DNA from: CBDDHT01 sp965227905
Lineage (GTDB): Bacteria > Pseudomonadota > Alphaproteobacteria > Rhizobiales > Methyloligellaceae
NCBI GenBank assembly: GCA_965227905.1
Contig: OZ245780.1
Span: 1,674,001-1,738,000 of the forward strand
Reading direction: 5' to 3'
DNA: 64,000 nucleotides
Shown: piece by piece, positions 8,220 through 16,409 of the stretch
Numbering within the stretch: position 1 is the stretch's first letter
How the letters are laid out: every line of letters begins with the position of its first letter
Translations under genes and position numbers: made by a program
The notes under the pieces: model-generated
The model's database searches: none
What the model saw: only the letters and a program-made list of their open reading frames with translations
What the model was told of the DNA's origin: nothing

Positions 8220-8662
8220 GCATTCACCCTCAGGCCGATGAAGAACTCATGGAGTTTCGGGAAAGCGTAGACCGTCAGCCCGGTATCTGCCTCGATCGAT
8301 GCATTGATCACATCAATTTGTTCGGTGCTTTCGGTTGCAAGCACAAACCAGATATTGAGTTCATGATCGCGGGCATAGTTGTGTGCAACTTCGTCATAGG
8401 CATTGATGAGCGCTACGGTTTCGTCGAACCGGTCTTGCGGCGCTGCGACGGCACACAGGCAGAATGCACCCCCCATTTCTTCCGCATTGTACATGGGGCC
8501 GAACCGGGTCAGGACGCCGCTCTCGCGCAAGGTCCCGATACGCTCGATCAATGTCGCTTCATCGAATCCGAGCTTTTCCGCCGCTTCAGCGAACGGGCGG
8601 TCCGCGATTGGAAAACCGCCTTGCAGGGCATTGATAATGGCACGGTCCTGAGCGTCGATCAT
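8216..8662 (-). CDS. nirG: NirG, sirohaem decarboxylase subunit
   Basis: A 148-residue Lrp/AsnC-fold protein with the NirD/G signature GGFPIADRPFAEAAEKLG and HNYARDHELNIWFVLA. It is part of the sirohaem decarboxylase complex with the NirDL fusion and NirH. The ATG at 8662 was chosen because GAGGAG lies 6 nt upstream; the ATG at 8668 has no spacing. The gene starts 10 nt after the nirDL stop. Confidence 0.92.
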   Translation of the reverse strand: MIDAQDRAIINALQGGFPIADRPFAEAAEKLGFDEATLIERIGTLRESGVLTRFGPMYNAEEMGGAFCLCAVAAPQDRFDETVALINAYDEVAHNYARDHELNIWFVLATESTEQIDVINASIEADTGLTVYAFPKLHEFFIGLRVNA

Positions 8663-8672
8663 GACCATCTCC

Positions 8673-9644
8673 TCAAGCTGCCGAGAGGCGCGCGCCGCGC
8701 TGTTTGAAGCGACGGCGGCTGAAGAGAACAGCAGGCGGTCGGTCAACGACGTCCGCGACAGCTTTGAGCTCGTCGATTTGCCCAAGAACCGTGTCGCGTT
8801 GGCGGCCGTGAATCATACAAAAAAGATTGTAGGGCCAGCTCGGCAAGCGTCGAGGACGGCGATAACAAAGCGTGACGAAAGGATGCGAGGCGAATGTCTC
8901 ACCAAGGGCGTCGACATGCCGTTCGGGGACGTCCCAAACAACCATGGCATTTGCCTTGTACCCAAGTTCACGGTGCCGCACGACCAGTCCGAACCTGGAT
9001 ATGATCCCATCATCGATCAGTGTGCCGAGCCGCTCGATGACATGGGACTCATCCATGTCGAGTTGGCTACCGATCGATTGGTACGGCCGAGCTTCAAGTG
9101 GCAAGCCGTTTTCGAGCGCCGCGAGGATGTTGCGGTCGTCCGTTGTCGCTTCACGGACCGGCGCACGGCGCGGCGTTGGGCGTTCTCCACCTGAGCTGCC
9201 GACGGCAAAACCAAGATCAATGAAATAGGGGCGTTCAAGTGGCAGATCGAGCGGTTGGCAACCGGTCCGATTCTGCAGCTTCAATAATGTTGCGTTGATG
9301 CTCGATCGGTTCGGCCCCGTGACGACAAACCAGAGATTGTAGGCGTGCTCGCGTTCGTAATTGTGGTTGACGCCCGGATCGGCAGAAACGACATGCGCGA
9401 CCTCTTCAAGGCGCTCGGCAGGGACCTGCATTGCGGCGAGTGTGCTGGCACCAACCGTATTCGGCCGCACGACGGCGCCTACCCGGGAAAGAACGCCATC
9501 GTCGCGAAGGCGCGAAAGTGTCGCCAAGAGCTCGGCTTCTGTCAGACCATGAGCAATCGCCATCTCGCGGTACGGCCGGTCGACAAGAGGAAATCCACGC
9601 TGCCAGGCATCGATCAACGGGATATCCATTTCCGAGAGAGCCAT
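8673..9644 (-). CDS. nirD: NirDL fusion, sirohaem decarboxylase subunit
   Basis: A 323-residue protein made of two Lrp/AsnC-like units: a NirD-like half (DAWQRGFPLVDRPYREMA and HNYEREHAYNLWFVV) and a NirL-like half (ALENGLPLEARPYQSIG and RRPRRLPSWPYNLFCMIHG), joined by an Arg/Pro-rich linker near residue 155. Some denitrifiers such as Pseudomonas stutzeri have this fusion; others have separate nirD and nirL. The HNYxRxHxxNxWFV and RRPRRxPxWPYNLF segments carry the conserved His/Arg residues of the family. The ATG at 9644 lies 4 nt after nirF. Confidence 0.93.
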   Translation of the reverse strand: MALSEMDIPLIDAWQRGFPLVDRPYREMAIAHGLTEAELLATLSRLRDDGVLSRVGAVVRPNTVGASTLAAMQVPAERLEEVAHVVSADPGVNHNYEREHAYNLWFVVTGPNRSSINATLLKLQNRTGCQPLDLPLERPYFIDLGFAVGSSGGERPTPRRAPVREATTDDRNILAALENGLPLEARPYQSIGSQLDMDESHVIERLGTLIDDGIISRFGLVVRHRELGYKANAMVVWDVPERHVDALGETFASHPFVTLCYRRPRRLPSWPYNLFCMIHGRQRDTVLGQIDELKAVADVVDRPPAVLFSRRRFKQRGARLSAA

Positions 9645-9648
9645 AACT

Positions 9649-10836
9649 TCAGAGCCCGATCCGATGCGCACGGGCCGTGAAGAAAATACCGCTTGGTTTC
9701 TGAAGTGGCAGTTCGGCAAGTTTGGCGAATGTGCGCGTATCGAAGACATCGACTCTGTCGGCGTCGCGCACGGAGACCCAGACCTCGTGACCGCGTGGTG
9801 TGAATTCCATGTGCAGCACAGCACGGCCCGGTTTCATCTCATGGACAATGGTCATGCTGGGTACGTCGATCACCTGGATCGTGTCGTTCAAGGGATGAGC
9901 GAAATTCACCCAGGCATGACGCCCGTCCGGTCTGGCAACCGCAAAAATCGGTTGGCCATGAACCGCGATACGGCCGGTTTCGACAAAGGTCTCTGCATCG
10001 AGCGCCATCAGTTCATGTCGCCCAACGGCCGGCAGGAGAAAGCGATTTCCTGCGCGGGCCCACCCTTCCAGGTGAGGCATCTTGTAGACAGGGAGTTTCT
10101 TCTCGCCCCGTCCGTAGCCGTCGAGGATGCGTTTCGGTGCCGGTTTGTCGGCCCAAAGGTCGAGATGCACCATTCCGTCTTCACCGAAGAGACCGGCAAT
10201 ATAGTGCCGTCCGTCACCGGTGATCAGTGCGTCATAAGGTAGAGCGCCAATCTTTGGGAACTTTGTGATTTTCGGTTTGCTGCCTGCAAGGTCGGCGATC
10301 CAGATCTCGCCGGCATCATAAAGCGTGAACACGAAACGACGGCCCGGCGCATCGACGAGACCCACGACCTTGGAGCGGCTGCCGTCAGCTGAGATGGCAG
10401 GAATGTCGGCAACCGGTTCAAGTGTTTCCGAATCGAAAATGCGAACACCGCCCGGCTTGTAGTTCGAAACGGCGACCAGGCGGCCATCGTCTGAAATCGC
10501 GCCTCCGATGGCGTTGCCCGATTGGACGATCCGCTTGTCGATCGCAGCCTTCAGCATGTCGATCTTGGTCAATCCGCCATCGCGGCCAAACACATAGGCA
10601 TAGCGCTCGCTGCGGGCATAGGTCACGGAGGCGTGCGAGAGATCGCCAAGGCCTTCAATCCGCGAGATCAGAGAACGCTCTGTCGTGTCCACCAGGCCGA
10701 GGGAGCCGTTCGCCCGCTCGACGACGAGGCCGAGGTCCCCGGTGCCGCGCAGATGCAGACCGGTTGCATAAGCTGGTCTAACAAGCGTGGCTGCAGCTCC
10801 AAGAGCGCCAAGTTTCAGGACTGAGCGGCGCTTCAT
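9649..10836 (-). CDS. nirF: NirF, haem d1 biosynthesis propeller protein
   Basis: A 395-residue protein with a propeller related to the d1 domain of NirS but without a haem c domain. It acts in the periplasm late in d1 synthesis, between NirJ and NirN. The N-terminus KRRSVLKLGALGAAA looks like a twin-arginine signal. The start overlaps the nirC stop by 4 nt. Confidence 0.95.
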   Translation of the reverse strand: MKRRSVLKLGALGAAATLVRPAYATGLHLRGTGDLGLVVERANGSLGLVDTTERSLISRIEGLGDLSHASVTYARSERYAYVFGRDGGLTKIDMLKAAIDKRIVQSGNAIGGAISDDGRLVAVSNYKPGGVRIFDSETLEPVADIPAISADGSRSKVVGLVDAPGRRFVFTLYDAGEIWIADLAGSKPKITKFPKIGALPYDALITGDGRHYIAGLFGEDGMVHLDLWADKPAPKRILDGYGRGEKKLPVYKMPHLEGWARAGNRFLLPAVGRHELMALDAETFVETGRIAVHGQPIFAVARPDGRHAWVNFAHPLNDTIQVIDVPSMTIVHEMKPGRAVLHMEFTPRGHEVWVSVRDADRVDVFDTRTFAKLAELPLQKPSGIFFTARAHRIGL

Positions 10837-11171
10837 TTGGGGAATCCTTCCTTCAGTTTGTCAGCGATCCACAGCGCTTCCATCTGCGTGAGCAGACCGC
10901 GCCAGGGCGGCATTGGCGTGTTGGGTACGCCATCCAGAATGACCGCCGCGATATCGGCACTGTCGGCAGCCTTGAGTGTCTCAGGAACCAGCGCATGGCC
11001 GAGACCGCCTCCCAATGTCAGTCCGTGGCACGATCCGCAGTCCTGGCGGACGAGGTGGGTCAGTTCAGCTTTCCGCTTTTCGTCGAGCGCAAATGCCGAG
11101 GTCGTGAGGCCAAACAGCAAAATCAGCCCGCAGCTACTCAGCAGCCGCCAAATGGTCTGGCACGCGCGCAT
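10833..11171 (-). CDS. nirC: NirC, small c-type cytochrome (c55X)
   Basis: A 112-residue exported cytochrome with a signal peptide ending at TSAFA, a single haem motif CGSCH and a likely Met axial ligand in NTPMPPW. NirC can donate electrons to NirS and is linked to haem d1 maturation. The start was set at 11171 where the signal peptide begins; the frame is open further upstream only because it lies antisense-free inside nirE. The start overlaps the nirE end by 38 nt. Confidence 0.92.
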   Translation of the reverse strand: MRACQTIWRLLSSCGLILLFGLTTSAFALDEKRKAELTHLVRQDCGSCHGLTLGGGLGHALVPETLKAADSADIAAVILDGVPNTPMPPWRGLLTQMEALWIADKLKEGFPK

Positions 11172-11916
11172 GACAAAATGTTCCCAAGGTAGAGGCAAGG
11201 CGAACCACCTCGCCGACAACAAAGATGACGGGGCCGGGCAACGCGACTTCGCGCACGTCATCTGCAACACAGGTGAGTGTCGAGAGGAGGTGCCTCTGGT
11301 CGGGTCGTGTGGCTTTCGAAACGGCGAGGACCGGTGTCGTAGGCTCGCGGCCGTGGGCCATAAGCTCCATCGCGATCGTCCGGATGTTGGCAAGACCCAT
11401 ATAGACCACAAGCGTTGTCTCGGGGTCTGCAAGACCGTCCCAATCGAAGTCCAGTGGAGCGTCAGCACGGCAATGGCCGGTAAGGTATCGAACGCTCGAT
11501 GCGCATCCGCGATGGGTGAGAGGGACGTTCAGATTTGCGGCTGTTCCCTGGGCGGTTGTGATACCAGGAACGATCTCGAACGGAATGTGAGCACGCGCGA
11601 GTGACAAGGCTTCTTCACCGCCGCGCCCGAACATCAGCGGGTCACCGCCCTTCAGGCGTACGACCGTTCGCCCGCTCTTGGCGAGGCGCACCAAGGTTTC
11701 GTTGATCTCTTCCTGAGGCACAGGATGATGATGCGGTTGTTTGCCGACATTGATCCGTGCGGCACCTGCCGGTACCAGCGCCATAACCGCATCGGATACG
11801 AGGCGATCATAGACGACGACAGTCGCCGTCGAGATGATGCGATGCGCCTTTACCGTCATCAGGTCGGGATCACCAGGACCCGCCCCGACAAGGAACACCC
11901 GACCTACTGTTGCCAT
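11134..11916 (-). CDS. nirE: NirE, uroporphyrinogen-III C-methyltransferase
   Basis: A 260-residue SUMT (CobA-type) that methylates uroporphyrinogen III twice to precorrin-2, the first committed step of haem d1 synthesis. Motifs: FLVGAGPGDPDLMTVKA at the N-terminus, VVRLKGGDPLMFGRGGEE in the middle and PFEIVPGITTA after it. The ATG at 11916 has GGGGA 6 nt upstream. It is the first gene of the d1 operon, with its own Nnr-type box 84 nt upstream. Confidence 0.95.
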   Translation of the reverse strand: MATVGRVFLVGAGPGDPDLMTVKAHRIISTATVVVYDRLVSDAVMALVPAGAARINVGKQPHHHPVPQEEINETLVRLAKSGRTVVRLKGGDPLMFGRGGEEALSLARAHIPFEIVPGITTAQGTAANLNVPLTHRGCASSVRYLTGHCRADAPLDFDWDGLADPETTLVVYMGLANIRTIAMELMAHGREPTTPVLAVSKATRPDQRHLLSTLTCVADDVREVALPGPVIFVVGEVVRLASTLGTFCHARVPDHLAAAE

Positions 11917-11999
11917 CGCCGTCCCCTCGCTCATTTGCAGCCAATCTGATGTTGGCGAAATCGTTGCCAAACACTAGCGAGAGGACCAGGGAGTCAGCC

Positions 12000-12013
12000 T
12001 TGACTTTTGTTAA
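12000..12013. promoter_or_regulatory. Nnr/Dnr-type box upstream of nirE
   Basis: TTGACTTTTGTTAA on the plus strand, TTAACAAAAGTCAA reading towards nirE. It is identical to the box before nirS and resembles the TTAAC-N4-GTCAA sites described upstream of NNR-controlled denitrification genes in Paracoccus. It lies 84 nt from the nirE ATG, giving the d1 operon its own promoter. Confidence 0.82.
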
Positions 12014-12164
12014 TTGAAAGTGCGGCGAGGGGGCCTGTTTTCGCGCCGGAAAACACCCGCTGAGCTGCTTTCATCAAAACACAATCATGCCCGTGCCGAA
12101 GCAGCGGGCAGAGTCAGTTTCTCGTTGTTGAACGGTATACGGTCCGCCGGTGAGCGACGACGCG

Positions 12165-12593
12165 CTACGGCACGACTTTCAGTTTGGCGACCATGTCGCG
12201 CTTTTCCCAATGAGGCCCGCAGATATAGGCATAGATACCGGGAGCAAGTTCGACTGTCTTCTCGATATGTTCTTCGGGAAACGCGCGGTCAGATTCCTCC
12301 TCGCCCGCCTCCTTGAACCAGACACTATGACTGGTGCGTTTGTCCACATTGACCCAGCGGATCTTGGTCCCCTGTTTGACCTCGATATCGAGGGGGCAGA
12401 ATGTGTACTTGTACATCAGGATGACCGTATGCGGTTCTTCGCTCGACGGTTTGCCGAACATCTCCTGATAACGTTCTTCTGCTTTCTTGCAGACGGCCTC
12501 CTTATCGGAGGCCGCGCCGGAATTGCCACCTGACAGGAACAGGGAACCTGAAATAAGAATGGCGATGCCAAATCCGAGGATCAGTCGTTTCAT
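12165..12593 (-). CDS. Periplasmic cupredoxin (pseudoazurin/plastocyanin-like)
   Basis: A 142-residue blue-copper-type protein with a signal peptide (residues 1-28). A plausible type I copper site is His89 (TSHSVWF), Cys125 and His128 (ICGPH), and Met134. Pseudoazurins and related cupredoxins donate electrons to nitrite reductases. The start overlaps the NirT-like gene stop by 4 nt (ATGA), so the two are co-translated. Likely role: electron shuttle between the NirT-like membrane cytochrome and NirS. Confidence 0.85.
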   Translation of the reverse strand: MKRLILGFGIAILISGSLFLSGGNSGAASDKEAVCKKAEERYQEMFGKPSSEEPHTVILMYKYTFCPLDIEVKQGTKIRWVNVDKRTSHSVWFKEAGEEESDRAFPEEHIEKTVELAPGIYAYICGPHWEKRDMVAKLKVVP

Positions 12594-14479
12594 TGTTTCA
12601 CCGCGTTGATCTCCGCTTCGCCGTTGTCGAGACCGAAGTGGTACTCCAAAGAGACATGGTGGAAGCGTGCGCTCGTATAGTCATCGTGAATTGCGATGCC
12701 GATCGTATAGATTTTTCCGGCCTCGATAGAGATGTCGCCCGGCTTGTCCGATTTGAGGGGCCGGCTCATCTCGACGGTCCAGGTATCACCATCGAGTTTA
12801 CCCGTCGCGGTGACTTCTGTTCCGCCAGTCATTACCCGATGATCCAGCACATGACCGTTTTCGACCTTGCCGCCTGAATTATAGCGGATCAGGTCCATGA
12901 TGGCGCCCTGCTTCGTGAGTTCCGCAATCTCGGCTTCGTCCTTGAGCTTGTCCCATCCGCCACGCTTCTTGCCGCCGCGCCCGCGAATCTCGATCTTGGT
13001 GCGCGTATCGGCGAGATATTTTGTGATGCCGTCGGCCCCGTCCAGGCGTTCGACAATCGCGGCCGCACCCGACAGATCATCTGCGCTTGGTTCATGCGGC
13101 ATGTAGCGTGAATCATGATGGCAGGTTGCCCAGCAGCCGGCTTGCTCAATGAGTTCGATTCCCTGGCCAGCAAACATGACTGCAAGCTTCACCTGATTTT
13201 CTTTGTCCATCTTGCCGCCATCGACAAAGGGGACGGGTGTATGAGGGGCATTCGGCCACTGGAAGCGCAGCCTCAGATTTTCTCCGTCATGGCTGGCCTG
13301 AACCTTCACATCGATATGGCCTCTCTTGCCGGGGATCGGTGTCGCTTCGGCTTTCTCACCCTTAACGATCTTGGCCCCCATGTCCTTCACTTCCTTGGCA
13401 TGGCATTCCTGACAGCGATCGCCAGCCTTGCGGAAGGCACGTGCGCCGCCATGATCACGGCCGTTCTGAACCCATTCGAATGAGGCTTGCCCGGGATAAA
13501 ACAGAGTGACGGTTTTGGCTTCGACACTATCCCATCCGGCACCGGTGCTCGGGGCAGGCGTGGTTGCAGCTGCACTCGTCTCTAACGGTTTTGCCGCGGG
13601 CGTCTCTGCTGCGGCGACCTTTTGGTCTGCGCTTGCTTTCTCAAGCTTGGCGACATAGTCGGCCAATGCTTTGTCGACGGCCTTTTCGATTCTTGCGGCG
13701 ACCTGTTTCTCGTTCGCCTTCGCAGCTGCCTCTTTTGCTGCCGCTTCTTCAGCTTCGCGTTTCTCTACGCGCTTCAGGCTCGCGGTGAATTCCAACGGAA
13801 TTTCGCGTACGAACGCCCGGCGAGGCGTTTCCAGTTCTTCCAATTCGGCGTCTGTCAAGTGATTGCGAACGCTGTTGTGAGCAATACCCTTATGGCAGTC
13901 GATGCAAGTCTGACCCGTCGTGAATGCATTAAGATGTTGTTTGCGGGCCCGAGGTTTTTGGAACTCGGGACTCATAGACTGAAAGTTGTGACAGTTCCGG
14001 CACTCGCGCGAATCCGTCTCCTTCATGGTCTTCCAGACCCGCTTGGCGAGTTGCAGCCGTTTGGCTTCGAATTTCTCCGGCGTGTCGATGCTGCCCATCG
14101 CTTTGTAATAGAGTTCGCGCGATGCCTCGACCTTCCTTACCATCTTATGGATCCATGGATCCGGAACATGGCAGTCGGAACATGTGGCCCGCACACCGGT
14201 GCGGTTCTGGAAATGAACGGTCTTGCGATATTCCTGATAGACGGTGGTTTCCATCTCGTGACAGGAGATACAGAAGCCCAGCGTGTTGGTGGCTTCCATT
14301 GCGGTGTTGAACCCGCCCCAGAAGACTATGCCAGAGATAAAGAGAGCGGCAGATCCGGCGATTGGGACGCCCCAGAGTGTTCGCTTCAGCCATTTGCGTC
14401 GCGGCTTTTCCGTCTGTGACGCAGCATCTGATTCACTCGCGGCGTCTGTGCCGGGTGCTTTTTCGTTTGTCTCTGCCAT
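12590..14479 (-). CDS. nirT: NapC/NirT-type multihaem cytochrome fused to an ethylbenzene-dehydrogenase-like haem domain
   Basis: A 629-residue membrane-anchored cytochrome. Order: cytoplasmic acidic tail, one membrane helix (about 35-58), a tetrahaem NapC/NirT domain with CXXCH at 70, 100, 160 and 192, an Ala/Glu/Lys-rich predicted coiled coil (about 235-290), and a C-terminal domain with CQECH at 356 and an atypical C-X3-CH at 449 (CWATCH). The last part resembles the haem-binding domain of ethylbenzene dehydrogenase gamma-like proteins. NirT proteins pass quinol electrons to periplasmic reductases. It is separated from nirS by a strong terminator and coupled to the cupredoxin. Confidence 0.85.
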   Translation of the reverse strand: MAETNEKAPGTDAASESDAASQTEKPRRKWLKRTLWGVPIAGSAALFISGIVFWGGFNTAMEATNTLGFCISCHEMETTVYQEYRKTVHFQNRTGVRATCSDCHVPDPWIHKMVRKVEASRELYYKAMGSIDTPEKFEAKRLQLAKRVWKTMKETDSRECRNCHNFQSMSPEFQKPRARKQHLNAFTTGQTCIDCHKGIAHNSVRNHLTDAELEELETPRRAFVREIPLEFTASLKRVEKREAEEAAAKEAAAKANEKQVAARIEKAVDKALADYVAKLEKASADQKVAAAETPAAKPLETSAAATTPAPSTGAGWDSVEAKTVTLFYPGQASFEWVQNGRDHGGARAFRKAGDRCQECHAKEVKDMGAKIVKGEKAEATPIPGKRGHIDVKVQASHDGENLRLRFQWPNAPHTPVPFVDGGKMDKENQVKLAVMFAGQGIELIEQAGCWATCHHDSRYMPHEPSADDLSGAAAIVERLDGADGITKYLADTRTKIEIRGRGGKKRGGWDKLKDEAEIAELTKQGAIMDLIRYNSGGKVENGHVLDHRVMTGGTEVTATGKLDGDTWTVEMSRPLKSDKPGDISIEAGKIYTIGIAIHDDYTSARFHHVSLEYHFGLDNGEAEINAVKQ

Positions 14480-14493
14480 GGACCCGCTCCCCC

Positions 14494-14534
14494 GAAAAAA
14501 GAGAAAAAAAGGGGTGGCTATTGAGCCACCCCTT
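14494..14534 (-). terminator. Rho-independent terminator between nirS and the NirT-like gene
   Basis: Read on the minus strand, an 11-bp perfect stem (AAGGGGTGGCT/AGCCACCCCTT, 4-nt loop) is followed by TTTTTTTCTCTTTTTT. It lies just after the nirS stop, so most transcripts should end here. This would make nirS much more abundant than the downstream genes. Confidence 0.92.
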
Positions 14535-14551
14535 GCGTCGTTACCTAGTCA

Positions 14552-16183
14552 TTACGTGACATGGTTGATGCGATTGTAGACATTGAACTTACCGGTCGGG
14601 GTCGACAGACCCTTGATCCGTTTTTTCTCTTTCAATGTCTTGGAGTCGTAGACCACGATCTCGCCGACAGGTTCTTTATTGTTCTTGCGGTTCCAGACCG
14701 AGACCCAGAATTCGGTTCCATCCTTGTTGAATTCGATATGGACAGCAACCTTACCTTCTTCTTCGGTCACGCGAATGTTCTTCACGATTTTGCCGGTCTT
14801 CTTGTCCAAAACTTGAACAGACTGCTGGACTTCAGGTTCCGGATGTTTCGTCTGATCGAAGATCACATAGGGTGAGACCGGATGTGTTCGGATGAAGAGG
14901 CCGGGTCCGTCAGATTCCACGTTGTAGCAAACCTTCCAGGCTTGATCGGCGTGTTTCGCCGGATCATTGCCCCAGACAGCAATCTTACCTTCGCCAAGAT
15001 GCGTGGTACCTGCCACCGGACCGCATTTCGGATCGACCCAGTTTGCGCCAGGTCCGGGATGCGGAAGCTTGCCGACATCGATCATGGCTTCACGTTGCCA
15101 GTCCTTGGTGTCGACGATGACCATCTTGTTGGAGGCGTTGGCAGCAATCTGGAAATAGCGCCCTGTCGGATCAAAGAAGCCGTCATGCAGGAATTTCGCT
15201 GTTTCCATCTTGACGATGCGCAGATTGTCGAGATCGGAGTAATCGATCTGCCACATCTGTCCGAGCTCCTTGCCTGAGATCAGGAAGGAACGTTCGTTTG
15301 GCGTCGTGTAAACGGCAGCCACGCGGCTCTCGTTCACATACTCACCGTCCACATTGGCGCCACGGGTCGATATGACTTTGAGCGGCTCCATCGTGCCACC
15401 GTCGACGATGACGGCATGAGGCGGCCAGTAGCCACCACCGATGACATACTTGCCATCGCCTGAGACGGCGACGTCGCGAGCGTCGTAAGCGATCTGTGTT
15501 TCAGCGACGAGCATCTTGTCGGGTGTCTGAAACAGGTCGATCTTGTTGATCTTGCCGTCGCGGCCCATCGTGTACCAGAAGCGTCCCGGATACTCGGGCT
15601 TGTCCAGCTTGTGATGTTCGGTGGCCTTGATGACATGAACCGCATAGCCCGTGTTCACGTGAGCGACGATCTCATGTTTGTCGCCGTCGATAATGGCAAC
15701 CTTTCCGATGTCGCGTTCGATAACGACAAAGAAGTTCTGCCAATTGCGACCATGCATTGGCTTGGTCGGATAGTCCTCCGGCTTCACATAGACTTTGGTG
15801 AGTTTCTTCATCTGGTCCAAAGTCATTTCCGGCGGAACCGGCGGCTCCAACTGGATGTAGGTCGCGATGTCGCGAATCTGCTCTTTTGTGAAGATATCGT
15901 CGAAGTTGTTCATCCCGCCTTCGGTACCGAGCGTGATGATCTTCTCAAGACGCTTCTGGCCGAGCTTGCGGGTATCCTTGGGCAGCAAGCCCTTGCCTGT
16001 GGCGCCTTTGCGAAGGACGCCGTGACAACCTGCACAACGCTGGAAGTAGAGCGCTTTTGATTTCTCGAATGCTTCCTCGGATAGTTTGGGCTCCTCAGCG
16101 AAAGCCGCAGTTGACGTGAATGCCGCCAGGGCACCTGCCGTCAACACGGTTGCGACAAGGCCGCCCGACAAAAGTCTGTTCAT
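14552..16183 (-). CDS. nirS: NirS, cytochrome cd1 nitrite reductase
   Basis: A 543-residue periplasmic enzyme that reduces nitrite to NO. It has a signal peptide (cleavage near residue 29, STAAFA), a haem c domain with CAGCH at residues 50-54, and the eight-bladed d1 propeller with the HYRRN-type histidine regions (KLPHPGPGANW; HIEFNKDGTEFW). The ATG at 16183 has GGGGA 7 nt upstream; an in-frame codon 21 nt earlier has no such site. An Nnr-type box lies 77 nt upstream and a strong terminator follows. Confidence 0.98.
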   Translation of the reverse strand: MNRLLSGGLVATVLTAGALAAFTSTAAFAEEPKLSEEAFEKSKALYFQRCAGCHGVLRKGATGKGLLPKDTRKLGQKRLEKIITLGTEGGMNNFDDIFTKEQIRDIATYIQLEPPVPPEMTLDQMKKLTKVYVKPEDYPTKPMHGRNWQNFFVVIERDIGKVAIIDGDKHEIVAHVNTGYAVHVIKATEHHKLDKPEYPGRFWYTMGRDGKINKIDLFQTPDKMLVAETQIAYDARDVAVSGDGKYVIGGGYWPPHAVIVDGGTMEPLKVISTRGANVDGEYVNESRVAAVYTTPNERSFLISGKELGQMWQIDYSDLDNLRIVKMETAKFLHDGFFDPTGRYFQIAANASNKMVIVDTKDWQREAMIDVGKLPHPGPGANWVDPKCGPVAGTTHLGEGKIAVWGNDPAKHADQAWKVCYNVESDGPGLFIRTHPVSPYVIFDQTKHPEPEVQQSVQVLDKKTGKIVKNIRVTEEEGKVAVHIEFNKDGTEFWVSVWNRKNNKEPVGEIVVYDSKTLKEKKRIKGLSTPTGKFNVYNRINHVT

Positions 16184-16259
16184 GACGCACTCCCCATGAG
16201 TCATTCTGAAAGAGGTTGATCGATGTCATCAGGAGTAGGTGGACTGCTCTCTACATTCC

Positions 16260-16273
16260 TTGACTTTTGTTAA
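16260..16273. promoter_or_regulatory. Nnr/Dnr-type box between nirS and nnrS
   Basis: TTGACTTTTGTTAA, identical to the box before nirE. It lies 77 nt from the nirS ATG on one side and about 137 nt from the nnrS ATG on the other, so it may serve both divergent promoters. Confidence 0.85.
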
Positions 16274-16409
16274 CCGTCGTTCTCGCCCTTTCTGTTTTGT
16301 AATCAGAAGACGACAAGATCGGACCCAGCCGGGGAGGGGCTGAGTTTCCAAAATGGGGAATTGGGCCATGACCTCAGCGACGCAGCGTGTGATGAATGGA
16401 GGCGGGGCA

